A stretch of 37,083 nucleotides of DNA from VAYN01 sp964540905 (GTDB taxonomy: Bacteria; Actinomycetota; Thermoleophilia; Solirubrobacterales; 70-9), in assembly GCA_964540905.1 (NCBI GenBank), contig CAZIOS010000025.1:1-37083 (forward strand), read 5' to 3'. The first letter of the stretch is position 1; each line of letters starts with the position of its first letter. Positions 29,261 through 36,637 of the stretch are shown here, piece after piece. The notes below the pieces were generated by a model, which was given only the letters and a program-made list of their open reading frames with translations, searched no databases and was not told where the DNA came from. The translations under genes and the position numbers were made by a program.

Positions 29261-29626
29261 ATGAGAGACCAGTCCAGCACGCTGCTCCGCCGCCTCGCCG
29301 CGGCCGGCGCGATCCTGATGGTCGTCGCCGGCGCCGCCGTCTGGTCGGGCTGCGGCAGCAGCGGCACCAGCAGCACCGAACAGAAGGTCAAGCAGGAAGT
29401 CGAAGAAGGCACCAAAAAGGTCGAAAAGGGCATCAAGGAAGGCACCGCGGCCGCCCAGAAGGGGCTCGAAGAAGCGAAGAAGGAAATCGAATCGAGCAAG
29501 GGCACGGCGAAGCAGGGGCTCGCAGAAGGCACCAAGAAGGCCGAAAAGGGCCTCAAGGAAGGCAAGGCCCAGGCCGAAAAGGGCATCGAAGAAGCGAAGA
29601 AGTACGCCGAAGAATACGCGCCCTAA
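29261..29626 (+). CDS. Lys/Glu-rich repeat lipoprotein (apolipoprotein/LEA-like)
   Basis: Protein of 121 residues. A hydrophobic N-terminus (RRLAAAGAILMVVAGAAVWSGCGSS) resembles a lipoprotein signal with Cys near residue 30, though the -3 position (Trp) is unusual. The rest is one long amphipathic helix of 11-residue-like units (EGTKKVEKGIKEG, EAKKEIESSKG, EGTKKAEKGLKEG). A 120-bp imperfect tandem duplication is visible (29405-29524 and 29525 onward). Nearly every Glu codon is GAA, unlike the GAG-using neighbours. It might be a surface-anchored, stress-protective or membrane-binding helix. GGGGGAGAG precedes the ATG. Confidence 0.75.
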   Translation: MRDQSSTLLRRLAAAGAILMVVAGAAVWSGCGSSGTSSTEQKVKQEVEEGTKKVEKGIKEGTAAAQKGLEEAKKEIESSKGTAKQGLAEGTKKAEKGLKEGKAQAEKGIEEAKKYAEEYAP

Positions 29627-29642
29627 ACCCGCGTAATTCGCA

Positions 29643-30707
29643 GTGGGAGAGCCCGTCGCAGGGAGCCGGTCGCCAGCGCGCCGCCTGATCCGGATCGCGA
29701 TCTGGGTCGGCGGCGTCGCTCTCCTCGTCTTCGTCCTCGACCTGCTCGGGGTGCCGGCCTCGGACTGGATCCACGACCTCTTCCGCAAGCTCGGCGAGAT
29801 CCCGCCCTGGGCGATCCTCGCCGGGGTGGCGCTGGAGACGGCGCAGACCTCGCTCGCCGCGCTGGCCTGGTTCGGGATCCTCCGCGCCGCCCTCCCCCGC
29901 GCCCGCGTCTCCTACCGCCTCGTCCTCGCCTGCTACGCGGTGGCGGTGGCGCTGAACGGCTTCCTGCCGGCCAACGTCGGCACCTGGGTGATGCTGCTGA
30001 TGCTCACCGGGCTGATCGCCGGCGCCAGCTTCCCGCTGGTCTTCTCCGGGCTGATCGTCGAGAAGATCCCCTTCTCGATCTTCAACGTCGCCCTCTACCT
30101 CTACCTCTTCCTCTCGGTCAGCGGCTCCTTCTCGATCAAGCTCGGCTTCCTCGCCGATCACACCCTGCTGGTGGTGCTGATCGCCGCCGCCGCGATCGTC
30201 CTGCTGACCCTGCTGGCGCGGATCTTCTGGCGCCGGCTGGAGGGGCTGCGGACGCAGCTGGTCGCGGGCGGCGCGATCCTGCGCAGCCCGCGGCGAACCC
30301 TGACCGACCTCTTCGCGCCGGTGTTCGGCAGCTACCTGGCACGGCTGGCGATCGTCGCCGTCTTCCTCGGCGCCTACGGGATCCCGGTCAGCTTCCACAG
30401 CGTCGCCACCGTCACCGCCTCCAACTCGATCTCCAACAGCGTCTCCGCCACCCCGGGCGGGGTCGGCGTCACCCAGGCGATGAACTCGGCGGCGCTCGCC
30501 GGCGAAGCCACCGCCTCGACCGCGACCGCCTACTCGATCGGCCAGCAGCTGGTGATCTCCGCCTGGGACGTGGTCTTCGCCGTCATCGTCGTCTCCTGGG
30601 TCTTCGGCTGGACCGGCGGCAGGGAGCTGGTCGAGTCCTCCTACCAGGACGCCAAGGTGAAAAGCCGCGAGCTGAAGGACAAACGCAGGCGGCGCGGCGC
30701 TAGCTGA
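29643..30707 (+). CDS. UPF0104/YbhN-type membrane protein (lysylphosphatidylglycerol synthase TM-like)
   Basis: Integral membrane protein of 354 residues with about eight helices, of the flippase-like UPF0104/AglD/MprF-transmembrane superfamily. Signature segments are WFGILRAALPRARVSYRLVLACYAVAVALNGFLPANVGTW near the first third and NSISNSVSATPGGVGVTQAMN (the conserved P-G-G-x-G motif) in the last third. Members move lipids or lipid-linked sugars across the membrane, or have unknown function. No aminoacyl-transferase domain is fused. The start is GTG, 16 nt after the lipoprotein stop. Its end overlaps the convergent DUF202 gene by 8 nt. Confidence 0.82.
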   Translation: MGEPVAGSRSPARRLIRIAIWVGGVALLVFVLDLLGVPASDWIHDLFRKLGEIPPWAILAGVALETAQTSLAALAWFGILRAALPRARVSYRLVLACYAVAVALNGFLPANVGTWVMLLMLTGLIAGASFPLVFSGLIVEKIPFSIFNVALYLYLFLSVSGSFSIKLGFLADHTLLVVLIAAAAIVLLTLLARIFWRRLEGLRTQLVAGGAILRSPRRTLTDLFAPVFGSYLARLAIVAVFLGAYGIPVSFHSVATVTASNSISNSVSATPGGVGVTQAMNSAALAGEATASTATAYSIGQQLVISAWDVVFAVIVVSWVFGWTGGRELVESSYQDAKVKSRELKDKRRRRGAS

Positions 30708-31071
30708 GGACGATCAGGAGGATCGTCAGCAGGCCGAGGACGATGCCGGCGGCGACCAGCATCCCGTGCGCCTGGCGCGAGGGCTCGGGGAACTCGCCCG
30801 CCCCCAGCGCCCGCTCGACCGCGCCGCGGCGGTGGCTGCCGTAGGCGATCGCGGCGACGCCGTAGAGGGCGAAGCAGACGCCGACCACGTCGTAGGGCCA
30901 CTGGGCCGAGCTGTGGCTGAGGTCGGGGATGACGCGGCCGACGGCGAGCGCGACGGCCAGCGCCGTCAGCCCGGTCCGCCACCAGGCCAGCTCGGTGCGC
31001 TCGGTGGCGAGCCGAGTGCGGCGGGTCGCGTCGGTGGCTTCGTCGAGGTCTCGCGGGCTGCCGGGTGCCAT
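30700..31071 (-). CDS. DUF202 family membrane protein
   Basis: Protein of 123 residues from ATG 31071 (GTG 31089 would add six). The DUF202 signature RTRLATERTELAWWRTGLTALAVALAVGR is at the N-terminus, followed by two further helices (YDVVGVCFALYGVAAIAYGS, MLVAAGIVLGLLTILLIVLS). The family (yidH-like) is a small inner-membrane protein of unknown role. GGAGG lies 3 nt before ATG 31071. It is divergent from the hydrolase gene at 31131. Confidence 0.82.
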   Translation of the reverse strand: MAPGSPRDLDEATDATRRTRLATERTELAWWRTGLTALAVALAVGRVIPDLSHSSAQWPYDVVGVCFALYGVAAIAYGSHRRGAVERALGAGEFPEPSRQAHGMLVAAGIVLGLLTILLIVLS

Positions 31072-31118
31072 TGGCCTCCATCTTTCCACCGTCGGCGGGG
31101 CTGCGCCCCGGTCGTGGG

Positions 31119-31124
31119 TAGGCT
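31119..31124 (+). promoter_or_regulatory. Candidate -10 (TAGGCT) of the leaderless hydrolase gene
   Basis: TAGGCT is followed by 6 nt (GACGCG) and ATG 31131. No ribosome site is present. Confidence 0.45.
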
Positions 31125-31130
31125 GACGCG

Positions 31131-31949
31131 ATGGGCGCCTTCCGCTACGAGGGACACCGGATCGAGTACGACAGCCACGGCGATGGCGACCGCGTCGTGA
31201 TCCTGATTCACGGGCTGCTGATGAACCGCCGCATGTTCGAGCGGCTGGCGCCGGCGCTGGCCGAGCGCGGCAACCGAGTCGTCTGCGTCGACCTGCTCGG
31301 CCACGGCCGCTCCGACCGTCCGGAGGACCTGAGGCTCTACTCGATGCCGCTGTTCGCCCGCCAGGTGGCGGCGCTGATCGACCACCTCGGGCTCGACGAC
31401 GCGGTCGTCGGCGGCACCTCGCTCGGCGCCAACGTCAGCCTCGAGCTGGCGGCCCACGACCCCGAGCGGGTGCGGGCGCTGTTCATCGAGATGCCGGTGC
31501 TGGACAACGCCCTGCCCGGGGTCGCCGCCACCTTCGCCCCGGTGCTGCTGGGCCTGCGCCTGGCCCGGCCCGCCTTCGAGCTGACCTCGCGCCTCGCCTC
31601 GCTCCTCCCCCGCACCAACTTCCTGATCGACATCGGCCTCGACTGGGTGCGCCAGCGCCCGGGCCCGTCCTGCGCCGTGCTCGAGGGGCTGCTGCTCGGC
31701 GAGACCGCGCCGCACCGCCAGGAGCGCCGCACGATCTCCCAGCCGGCCCTGATCGTCGGCCACCAGCGCGACCCCCTGCACCCGTTCAGCGACTCCGGCA
31801 TGCTCGCCGAAGAGCTCGACCAGGCGACCCTGGTCGAGGCGACCTCGATCGTCGAGTGGCGGTTGAAGCCGAAGCGGCTGAACGAAGAGCTGGCGGCGTT
31901 CCTCGATGACGTCTGGGCGCCGGCGCTGGCCTCCCGGGCCGCGTCTTAG
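31131..31949 (+). CDS. Alpha/beta hydrolase
   Basis: Cytosolic alpha/beta-hydrolase fold protein of 272 residues. The oxyanion-hole segment is LIHGLLMNRR. The nucleophile elbow is GGTSLGANV (Ser near residue 103), and an FIEMPVL strand follows. A mobile cap lies at about 135-190. The acid and His are expected in the C-terminal part around VGHQRDPLHPFSDS and the later ATLVEATSIVEWRLKPKRL segment, but no textbook G-H motif is seen near the end, so catalytic competence is less clear than the fold. A TAGGCT box 6 nt before the ATG suggests leaderless expression. Confidence 0.82.
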   Translation: MGAFRYEGHRIEYDSHGDGDRVVILIHGLLMNRRMFERLAPALAERGNRVVCVDLLGHGRSDRPEDLRLYSMPLFARQVAALIDHLGLDDAVVGGTSLGANVSLELAAHDPERVRALFIEMPVLDNALPGVAATFAPVLLGLRLARPAFELTSRLASLLPRTNFLIDIGLDWVRQRPGPSCAVLEGLLLGETAPHRQERRTISQPALIVGHQRDPLHPFSDSGMLAEELDQATLVEATSIVEWRLKPKRLNEELAAFLDDVWAPALASRAAS

Positions 31950-32082
31950 CAACCGCTCACAAAAAACACACAGGCGCCGCAACCTTGGTCGGCCCCGGTG
32001 GTTAGCAAGATCGAACTGTCCAGCCTCGCCTGACCCGTACACGTCCGGCGACGCAATACACACGCAAAGTCAGGGGGAAGCA

Positions 32083-33129
32083 ATGGAGTGTCGACAGCGA
32101 CAAGAGCATGATGTGCGCGCCAACGCCGGTCGGGGACGCGCGAGGTCGGGGCGACTCGGGTTCGCGGCGCTCGTCGCGGCGAGCATCTGGACGCTGCTGG
32201 CGGTCGGTGCCGCGCAGGCGTCCACGATCACCGTCGGCAGCGTCCTGCCCACCAGCTTCAGCTCGGCGAAATTCGGCCAGGTGGAGACGCTCTTCAACAC
32301 CGCCCTGCCGGAGAAAGGCGCGAACCTGGTCTCGCCGGTGAATGGCGCGATCGTGCGCTGGCGGATGGTCGGCGGCGTCGGCGGACCCTTCTACCTGCGG
32401 GTGCTGCGACCGAACGGCTCCGGCGCCTACCAGGCGGTCGGCACCAGCGGCGGTGCGACCCCGTCCGGGCCCGGGCTGCAGACCTTCACCGCCAACATCC
32501 CGGTCCACAGCGGCGACCTGATCGGCGTCGATCCGACCGGCGCCAATGACGAAATCGGCATCGCCACCGTCGCCGGCTCCAGCTTCGGCTCGATCTTCCC
32601 GCCGCCGCTGGAAGGCGCGACGCTGGCGCCGAGCGCGAGCAAATCGGGAGAAGAGATCGAGCTCAGCGCCGAAGTCCAGCCCGCCCCCGCGATCACCGCC
32701 GTCAGCCCACACTTCGGCTCGATCGCCGGCGGCGAGACGGTGGTCATCACCGGCACCAACCTCGGCGGCGCCAGCGCGGTCAAGTTCGGCACCACCCCGG
32801 CGACCAGCTTCACCGCCGAATCGGAAACCCAGATCACCGCGGTGGCACCGCCCAACGCCAAGCCCGGCCGGGTCGACGTCGCCGCGACCACCCTCGCCGG
32901 TACCAGCCCGACCACGGGTGCGGATCGCTTCGCCTACACCGCCTGCGTCGTCCCCCGGCTCAAGAACAAGAAGCTCCCGGCCGCCAAGACGGCCCTGCGC
33001 CGAGCCAACTGCAAGCTCGGTCTGGTCGCCGGCAGGAAGACCAAGTCGGCCACGGTCGTCAAGCAGACCCCCAAGCCCGGCAAGGTGCTGGTCCCGGGGG
33101 CGAAGGTGAGCGTGAAGACGCAGGGTTAG
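32083..33129 (+). CDS. Exported protein with TIG and PASTA domains
   Basis: Protein of 348 residues from ATG 32083, which has GGGGGAAG upstream. Longer in-frame starts run into the previous gene and lack a signal sequence. The order is a signal peptide (FAALVAASIWTLLAVGAAQA, cleaved near residue 45), an N-terminal beta domain of about 150 residues that looks like a jelly-roll (FYLRVLRPNGSGAYQAVG), an IPT/TIG Ig-like domain (ITAVSPHFGSIAGGETVVITGTNLGGASAVKFG) and a C-terminal PASTA-like domain (CVVPRLKNKKLPAAKTALRRANCKLG, VVKQTPKPGKVLVPGAKVSV). PASTA domains bind muropeptides, so a cell-wall-associated role is likely. Confidence 0.8.
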   Translation: MECRQRQEHDVRANAGRGRARSGRLGFAALVAASIWTLLAVGAAQASTITVGSVLPTSFSSAKFGQVETLFNTALPEKGANLVSPVNGAIVRWRMVGGVGGPFYLRVLRPNGSGAYQAVGTSGGATPSGPGLQTFTANIPVHSGDLIGVDPTGANDEIGIATVAGSSFGSIFPPPLEGATLAPSASKSGEEIELSAEVQPAPAITAVSPHFGSIAGGETVVITGTNLGGASAVKFGTTPATSFTAESETQITAVAPPNAKPGRVDVAATTLAGTSPTTGADRFAYTACVVPRLKNKKLPAAKTALRRANCKLGLVAGRKTKSATVVKQTPKPGKVLVPGAKVSVKTQG

Positions 33130-33130
33130 C

Positions 33131-33219
33131 GATCGTCGCGATCTCGAGACCCCGCCCTGGCATCAGCCTCCATAGCGCCGGGGCGGGGGAGGACTCGGAC
33201 CTTCGACCGACGGCGCGGT
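33131..33219 (+). repeat. Nested inverted repeats between convergent genes
   Basis: This intergenic stretch holds GATCG/CGATC (33131-33143), CCCCGCCC/GGGCGGGG (33150-33157 with 33181-33188) and the longer-range GAGACC/GGTCTC and GCGCCG/CGGCGC pairings. It separates two convergent stops and may act as a bidirectional terminator, although no T-run is present. Confidence 0.35.
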
Positions 33220-33235
33220 CTCTCGGCTCCAACGG

Positions 33236-33550
33236 CTATTTGCGCGCCGACTCAGATCCGGGCCGCGGGGACCGCGACAGCCTGGCGACAGCCGTCGCCG
33301 CCCGGGCCTCCACGGATGGTGGGACCGGGACGGCGGCAATGTCGCGGACATCCTCCTCCTGATCGGTGTCGTCGCCGGCCGCTCGCAGGCTGCTGGCAAG
33401 GACGACCAGGGTGATGGTGACGAACACGATCACGAAAAATGCCAGTTCGGTGGAGAGGGAGGACAACGCGAAGGAGATCGCTGCGCCGATGACCAAGCCG
33501 ACGAGGGCCACCAGCAGCAGGAAAACGGCGGTATGGCGACCCTTACGCAT
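33236..33550 (-). CDS. Small two-helix membrane protein
   Basis: Protein of 104 residues. Two membrane segments (HTAVFLLLVALVGLVIGAAISFAL and ELAFFVIVFVTITLVVLASSL) are followed by a soluble, partly acidic then Arg-rich tail (AAGDDTDQEEDVRD, ARLSRSPRPGSESARK). No family was recognised. Codon use is somewhat less GC-extreme than in the core genes. It lies 33 nt after the start-distal end of the next minus-strand gene and could share its transcript. Confidence 0.55.
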   Translation of the reverse strand: MRKGRHTAVFLLLVALVGLVIGAAISFALSSLSTELAFFVIVFVTITLVVLASSLRAAGDDTDQEEDVRDIAAVPVPPSVEARAATAVARLSRSPRPGSESARK

Positions 33551-33583
33551 AAGTGCTGCTGTGAATAGGTGAAATCGCCATCA

Positions 33584-34102
33584 TCACCGAGAGGACGCGA
33601 AGGTGGTCAGCCAGAACCCCAAGTAGACGGAGACGAGGGCGATCGAGTAGAGCTGGCCAGCGGTATCGCCCAGTTCGCGTTGGTGGATTACCGACTGGCT
33701 TCTGAACCTTGCAATGCCAAACGCTTGAGCAGCCGCGATGAGGTCGGCGATCCCGAACAGGGGAATGGCGGCGAACAGGCTGTGGTCGGAGGGCAGTGCG
33801 TGGTACCCGGCCGAGTCGAAGACGCCGAAATGACCAAGCGCCCAGATCACCGCCATGATCGCCGCCAGGCCCGCCGCGATGAACTTGACCTTCAAGGCCG
33901 TTGTGGCCTGATCGAGTTCGTGTTTGCGACGCCAGCCTTTCACCGTTTTCGAAGCGATTCGCGGTTCAGGAAAGAGGATCAGCGCGAGCGCGGTTCCCGC
34001 CACGTACCCGTCTCCCGCGAGGAGGACCAAGTTCCTGTCCTCTGGGAGCACCGGCATGGCGAGCGGAAGGCTCGCATGCTGAAAGACTTCGGCATGAAGC
34101 AT
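33584..34102 (-). CDS. Multipass membrane protein of unknown function
   Basis: Protein of 172 residues with about four hydrophobic segments: NLVLLAGDGYVAGTALALILF, FIAAGLAAIMAVIWALGHFGVF, HSLFAAIPLFGIADLIAAAQAF and LYSIALVSVYLGFWLTTFA. No family was recognised. The ATG at 34102 has no good ribosome site, and an internal ATG (MPVLPEDRN) could be used. It lies downstream of an AT-rich inverted repeat and next to a tRNA gene, and its base composition is milder than the flanks, so a recent arrival is possible. Confidence 0.55.
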   Translation of the reverse strand: MLHAEVFQHASLPLAMPVLPEDRNLVLLAGDGYVAGTALALILFPEPRIASKTVKGWRRKHELDQATTALKVKFIAAGLAAIMAVIWALGHFGVFDSAGYHALPSDHSLFAAIPLFGIADLIAAAQAFGIARFRSQSVIHQRELGDTAGQLYSIALVSVYLGFWLTTFASSR

Positions 34103-34122
34103 CAGGTGGGGAGTCGTTTCTT

Positions 34123-34149
34123 AAACTATCCTGATCATTAAGATAGTTT
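34123..34149 (-). promoter_or_regulatory. AT-rich inverted repeat, candidate operator/promoter
   Basis: AAACTATC (34123-34130) and GATAGTTT (34142-34149) are a perfect 8-bp inverted repeat with an 11-nt spacer. The minus-strand arm includes TAGTTT, a possible -10 lying 20 nt before ATG 34102. The low GC of this spot stands out, and the spacing suits a dimeric regulator. Confidence 0.5.
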
Positions 34150-34157
34150 GGATCCTA

Positions 34158-34172
34158 ATCTGCTCCGCAGAT
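34158..34172 (-). repeat. Short perfect hairpin downstream of the tRNA
   Basis: ATCTGC-TCC-GCAGAT is a perfect 6-bp stem 44 nt beyond the tRNA 3' end on minus. It could end the tRNA transcript, but no T-run follows. Confidence 0.25.
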
Positions 34173-34215
34173 CGCCGTCAAGTCGCGGGCACTAAGCAGC
34201 AAAGGGCTCGTCGTA

Positions 34216-34289
34216 TGGGGCGGGCTGGACTCGAACCAGCGACCAAGGGATTATGAGTCCCGTGCTCTGACCAACTGAGCTACCGCCCC
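34216..34289 (-). tRNA. tRNA with CAT anticodon (elongator Met or lysidine-modified Ile2)
   Basis: On minus, a 74-nt cloverleaf is visible: acceptor GGGGCGG/CCGCCCC, D arm GCTC..GAGC, anticodon loop CTCATAA, variable loop ending GGTC, T arm GCTGG-TTCGAGT-CCAGC and discriminator A. No CCA is encoded. The first anticodon-stem pair is C.T and unpaired. The T arm and variable loop resemble tRNA-Ile2 as much as tRNA-Met, so identity is open. It begins 14 nt after the hydrolase stop on the same strand. Confidence 0.9.
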
Positions 34290-34303
34290 GGATGGGGGCG
34301 AGC

Positions 34304-35191
34304 CTAGCGGGCGGTGAGGGCCTCTGTCAGGGCTTGGTGGAAGGCCGGCGGGTCTTCGACCTGGGGGTAGTGGGCGAGGTGGGGGAGCTCGTGGACGGGG
34401 GCGCTGGGACGGAGGTCGCGAAGGCCGGCGAGGACGTCGGTGTTGGCGACCGGGTCTTCCAGGCCCCAGGCGAAGCTGAGGGGCTTGGGCCAGTGGGCGA
34501 GCGCACCGTGCCAGCGCTCGGCGTGGCGGACGCGTTCGTGGGTGTAGCCGATCAGCCTGTCGGCGATGCGGTTGCCGCCGTTGAACTTCATCAGCGCCCA
34601 CTGGGCACGGCCCTCCTCGGCGTTCAGCGGGCGGTTGGGTGAGAAGACCGAGCCGAGCTGCTGGCGGAAGAAGCGGCCGGAGGAAACGCGGGCCGCCAGC
34701 GGGCCGAGGCGGCTGCGAAGCAGCTTCTGGCCGGGGGTGAGGCTGGCCCGCTCCTGGATCATCGAGCCGTCGAAGAGCAGGGCGCCGACCAGGTCGATCC
34801 CCGGCTCGCCGTCGAGGTCGCGGGCCAGCAGCTCGGTCGCCACCGAGGTCCCCATGTCGTGGGCGACCGCGAAGACAGGGCCGCCGCCGTGGCGGCGCAC
34901 CAGCTCCTCGGCCAGATCGGCCTGCCAGCCGAGGCTGTAGTCGTGCTCGCGCGGCTTGTCGGAGAGGCCGAAGCCGAGGAAGTCGAAGGCGAGGACCGCC
35001 CGTCCCGGCTCGAGCTCGAGCAGGGCGCGCCAGTCATAGGAGCAGGTCGGGAAGCCGTGCAGCAGGAGCAGCAGCGGCCCCTCCCCAGGCTGGTGGAAGC
35101 AGTGGATGCGCCGCCCGTCGAACTCCTCCGGGTGGCCGCGCCGGCCCCACTCCCGCACCGCGGCCGGCAGGACGGCCGAGCGCACCGCCAT
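34304..35191 (-). CDS. Alpha/beta hydrolase, haloalkane dehalogenase/epoxide hydrolase type
   Basis: Protein of 295 residues. The oxyanion motif is LLLHGFPTCSYDW. The nucleophile elbow is AHDMGTS with Asp as nucleophile, the mark of haloalkane dehalogenase and epoxide hydrolase relatives rather than serine esterases. The C-terminal acid region is GLEDPVANTD and the catalytic His lies in HLAHYPQVEDP. The helical cap (about 140-210) lacks residues that would allow a firm choice of substrate. It lies 3 nt after the Hpt gene and 14 nt before a tRNA gene, so it ends an unusual three-gene operon. Confidence 0.85.
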   Translation of the reverse strand: MAVRSAVLPAAVREWGRRGHPEEFDGRRIHCFHQPGEGPLLLLLHGFPTCSYDWRALLELEPGRAVLAFDFLGFGLSDKPREHDYSLGWQADLAEELVRRHGGGPVFAVAHDMGTSVATELLARDLDGEPGIDLVGALLFDGSMIQERASLTPGQKLLRSRLGPLAARVSSGRFFRQQLGSVFSPNRPLNAEEGRAQWALMKFNGGNRIADRLIGYTHERVRHAERWHGALAHWPKPLSFAWGLEDPVANTDVLAGLRDLRPSAPVHELPHLAHYPQVEDPPAFHQALTEALTAR

Positions 35192-35194
35192 CGG

Positions 35195-35578
35195 CTAGGC
35201 GCTGAAGAGCTGAGCGAGCGAGCGGCCGACGTCCGGCGGCTCTTCTTCGCCTTTGGCCGCGGCGGCGGCGCCCTCGGCGAGGGCCTTGGCGGCGTCGGCG
35301 ATCTGGTGGCCGCGACCGCCGCGGATCAGGCCGGTCTTCTTCGCTTCGGCCAGGTCGGACTCCATCAGGCCGCCGAGCTCGGCGAGGCGGCGCAGGCCGA
35401 CGACGGCCGCGGTCCCGCGCAGGGCGTGGGCTTCAGCCCGCATCGTCTCGAAATCGGTCGTCTCGGTCGCCAGGCCGGCGGCGATCACGTCGCAGCGGCG
35501 CCGCGCCTCCTCGGCGAAGGAGGCGAGCAGCTCCTCTTTCGATGCCGCGTCGCTGTCGGGTGCCGCTTTGTCGCTCAT
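35195..35578 (-). CDS. Hpt (histidine phosphotransfer) domain protein
   Basis: Protein of 127 residues with a single Hpt four-helix bundle. The phospho-acceptor His is in EAHALRGTAAVVGLRRLAELGGLME (near residue 51), matching H-x-L-x-G-x-A. The N-terminal helix is KEELLASFAEEARRRCDVIAAGL. Stand-alone Hpt proteins pass phosphate between hybrid histidine kinases and response regulators, but no such partner lies in the window. It overlaps the lipoprotein gene upstream (ATGA) and is 3 nt from the hydrolase gene downstream. Confidence 0.8.
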   Translation of the reverse strand: MSDKAAPDSDAASKEELLASFAEEARRRCDVIAAGLATETTDFETMRAEAHALRGTAAVVGLRRLAELGGLMESDLAEAKKTGLIRGGRGHQIADAAKALAEGAAAAAKGEEEPPDVGRSLAQLFSA

Positions 35579-36588
35579 TCCGCTACCACCTTGTCGACGA
35601 CTTCGTTCATCAGTTCGGTCCCGAGAGCCCCCTCAACCGCGGCGCTGACGACCCCATGGCGGTTGATCGTAAACAGCCAGGGCACGCTGGGGAGGTGAAA
35701 AGCACGGACCTGAGGGCGGACGCCCTTGGCGGGATCGTCGTCGTTGTAGATCTGCATGTGGATGAAGGCCGCCTTGTCTCCGCTTTCGTGCTTGACCTGC
35801 GCGGCCACGTCGACCACGGGGCCGCAGGACCGACTCTGGCAGAACTGGGGGGTCGCGAACAAGAGCACAATTGGTTTTTTTCCCAAGGCGGCGCCGTAGT
35901 CGATCGGCGGCGGTACCTGCCCGGGCCGCGGCACCCGGTGGAAGATGCCGACTTCGGCGATCGGCAGCAGTTTCGCCCGGACTTCGCCGCCTTCCCTGAT
36001 CACGGCCGCCGGGCGCCAATCGCCGTCGCTGGGGAAGTCGAGTTGGGTCGAGTAGACGACGCCGGCGACTTCGGCGCCCTCTTCCGTCGTGGCGGCGCGG
36101 AAGGCGGGCTTGGTCGCCAGGGTTTCGACCGCGGCCGGAAACGGGCCCACCGCGGGCTGGTCCAGCGCCTCTTCTTCGGCTTTGGCGAGCTGCCCCTTGC
36201 TGCCGGTCTTCGATTTCGCCCCCCGGTGCGGCGAAGGCACCCTCGAGTAGTAGAGCGCGACTTCGGCGTCGGTGACCGAGGCGCCGTCGCGTTCGTAGAC
36301 TTCGAACGGGTAGCGGTTCTCACCCGGGTAGAAGACCATCGCCTCCGGCGCGATCACGACTTCGGCCGGGCCGCCCTTGGCCGCTTTCAGCACCTGGCGC
36401 AGGGTCCGGCCCTTGGCGCTGGGGAACTCGCCCGGCGGCGGCGCCGGCCGGCTCGGCGCACTCTCGGCCGCGGTCGAGGAGGTCGAGGCGGTCGAGCCCG
36501 AACCGCCCCCACAGCCAGGGAGGAGCGCCGCGGCGGCGAGCAGGCAGGGCAGAGCGCAGGCGGCTCGGGTGGCGCGCATCGGCGCCAT
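35575..36588 (-). CDS. Lipoprotein with thioredoxin-like domain
   Basis: Protein of 337 residues. The N-terminal signal ends in a lipobox (LLPGC, Cys near residue 26), followed by a Ser/Thr/Pro-rich linker (SGSTASTSSTAAESAPSRP). A beta-rich middle domain (EVVIAPEAMVFYPGENRYPFEVYERDG) precedes a C-terminal thioredoxin-like fold with a C-x5-C pair (PQFCQSRSCGPVVD), a cis-Pro candidate (SVPWLFTINRHG) and the order strand-helix-strand as in TlpA-type proteins. It is likely anchored outside the membrane in a redox or metal role. ATG 36579 is an alternative start with TAACAT 7 nt upstream on minus. It overlaps the Hpt gene by ATGA. Confidence 0.8.
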   Translation of the reverse strand: MAPMRATRAACALPCLLAAAALLPGCGGGSGSTASTSSTAAESAPSRPAPPPGEFPSAKGRTLRQVLKAAKGGPAEVVIAPEAMVFYPGENRYPFEVYERDGASVTDAEVALYYSRVPSPHRGAKSKTGSKGQLAKAEEEALDQPAVGPFPAAVETLATKPAFRAATTEEGAEVAGVVYSTQLDFPSDGDWRPAAVIREGGEVRAKLLPIAEVGIFHRVPRPGQVPPPIDYGAALGKKPIVLLFATPQFCQSRSCGPVVDVAAQVKHESGDKAAFIHMQIYNDDDPAKGVRPQVRAFHLPSVPWLFTINRHGVVSAAVEGALGTELMNEVVDKVVAE

Positions 36589-36600
36589 GTTATTCAGAGA

Positions 36601-36606
36601 TAGGGT
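36601..36606 (+). promoter_or_regulatory. Candidate -10 (TAGGGT) of the SDR gene
   Basis: TAGGGT lies 31 nt before ATG 36638, leaving a leader that carries the ribosome site GGAGAGGGAG. Unlike the leaderless genes, this one looks conventionally initiated. Confidence 0.35.
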
Positions 36607-36637
36607 GCGCGGCGGCGTCGAAACAGAGGAGAGGGAG

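Noticed and set aside
31906..32082. Longer start of the TIG/PASTA gene
   Set aside because: It overlaps the hydrolase gene and would bury the signal peptide; ATG 32083 has a strong ribosome site.
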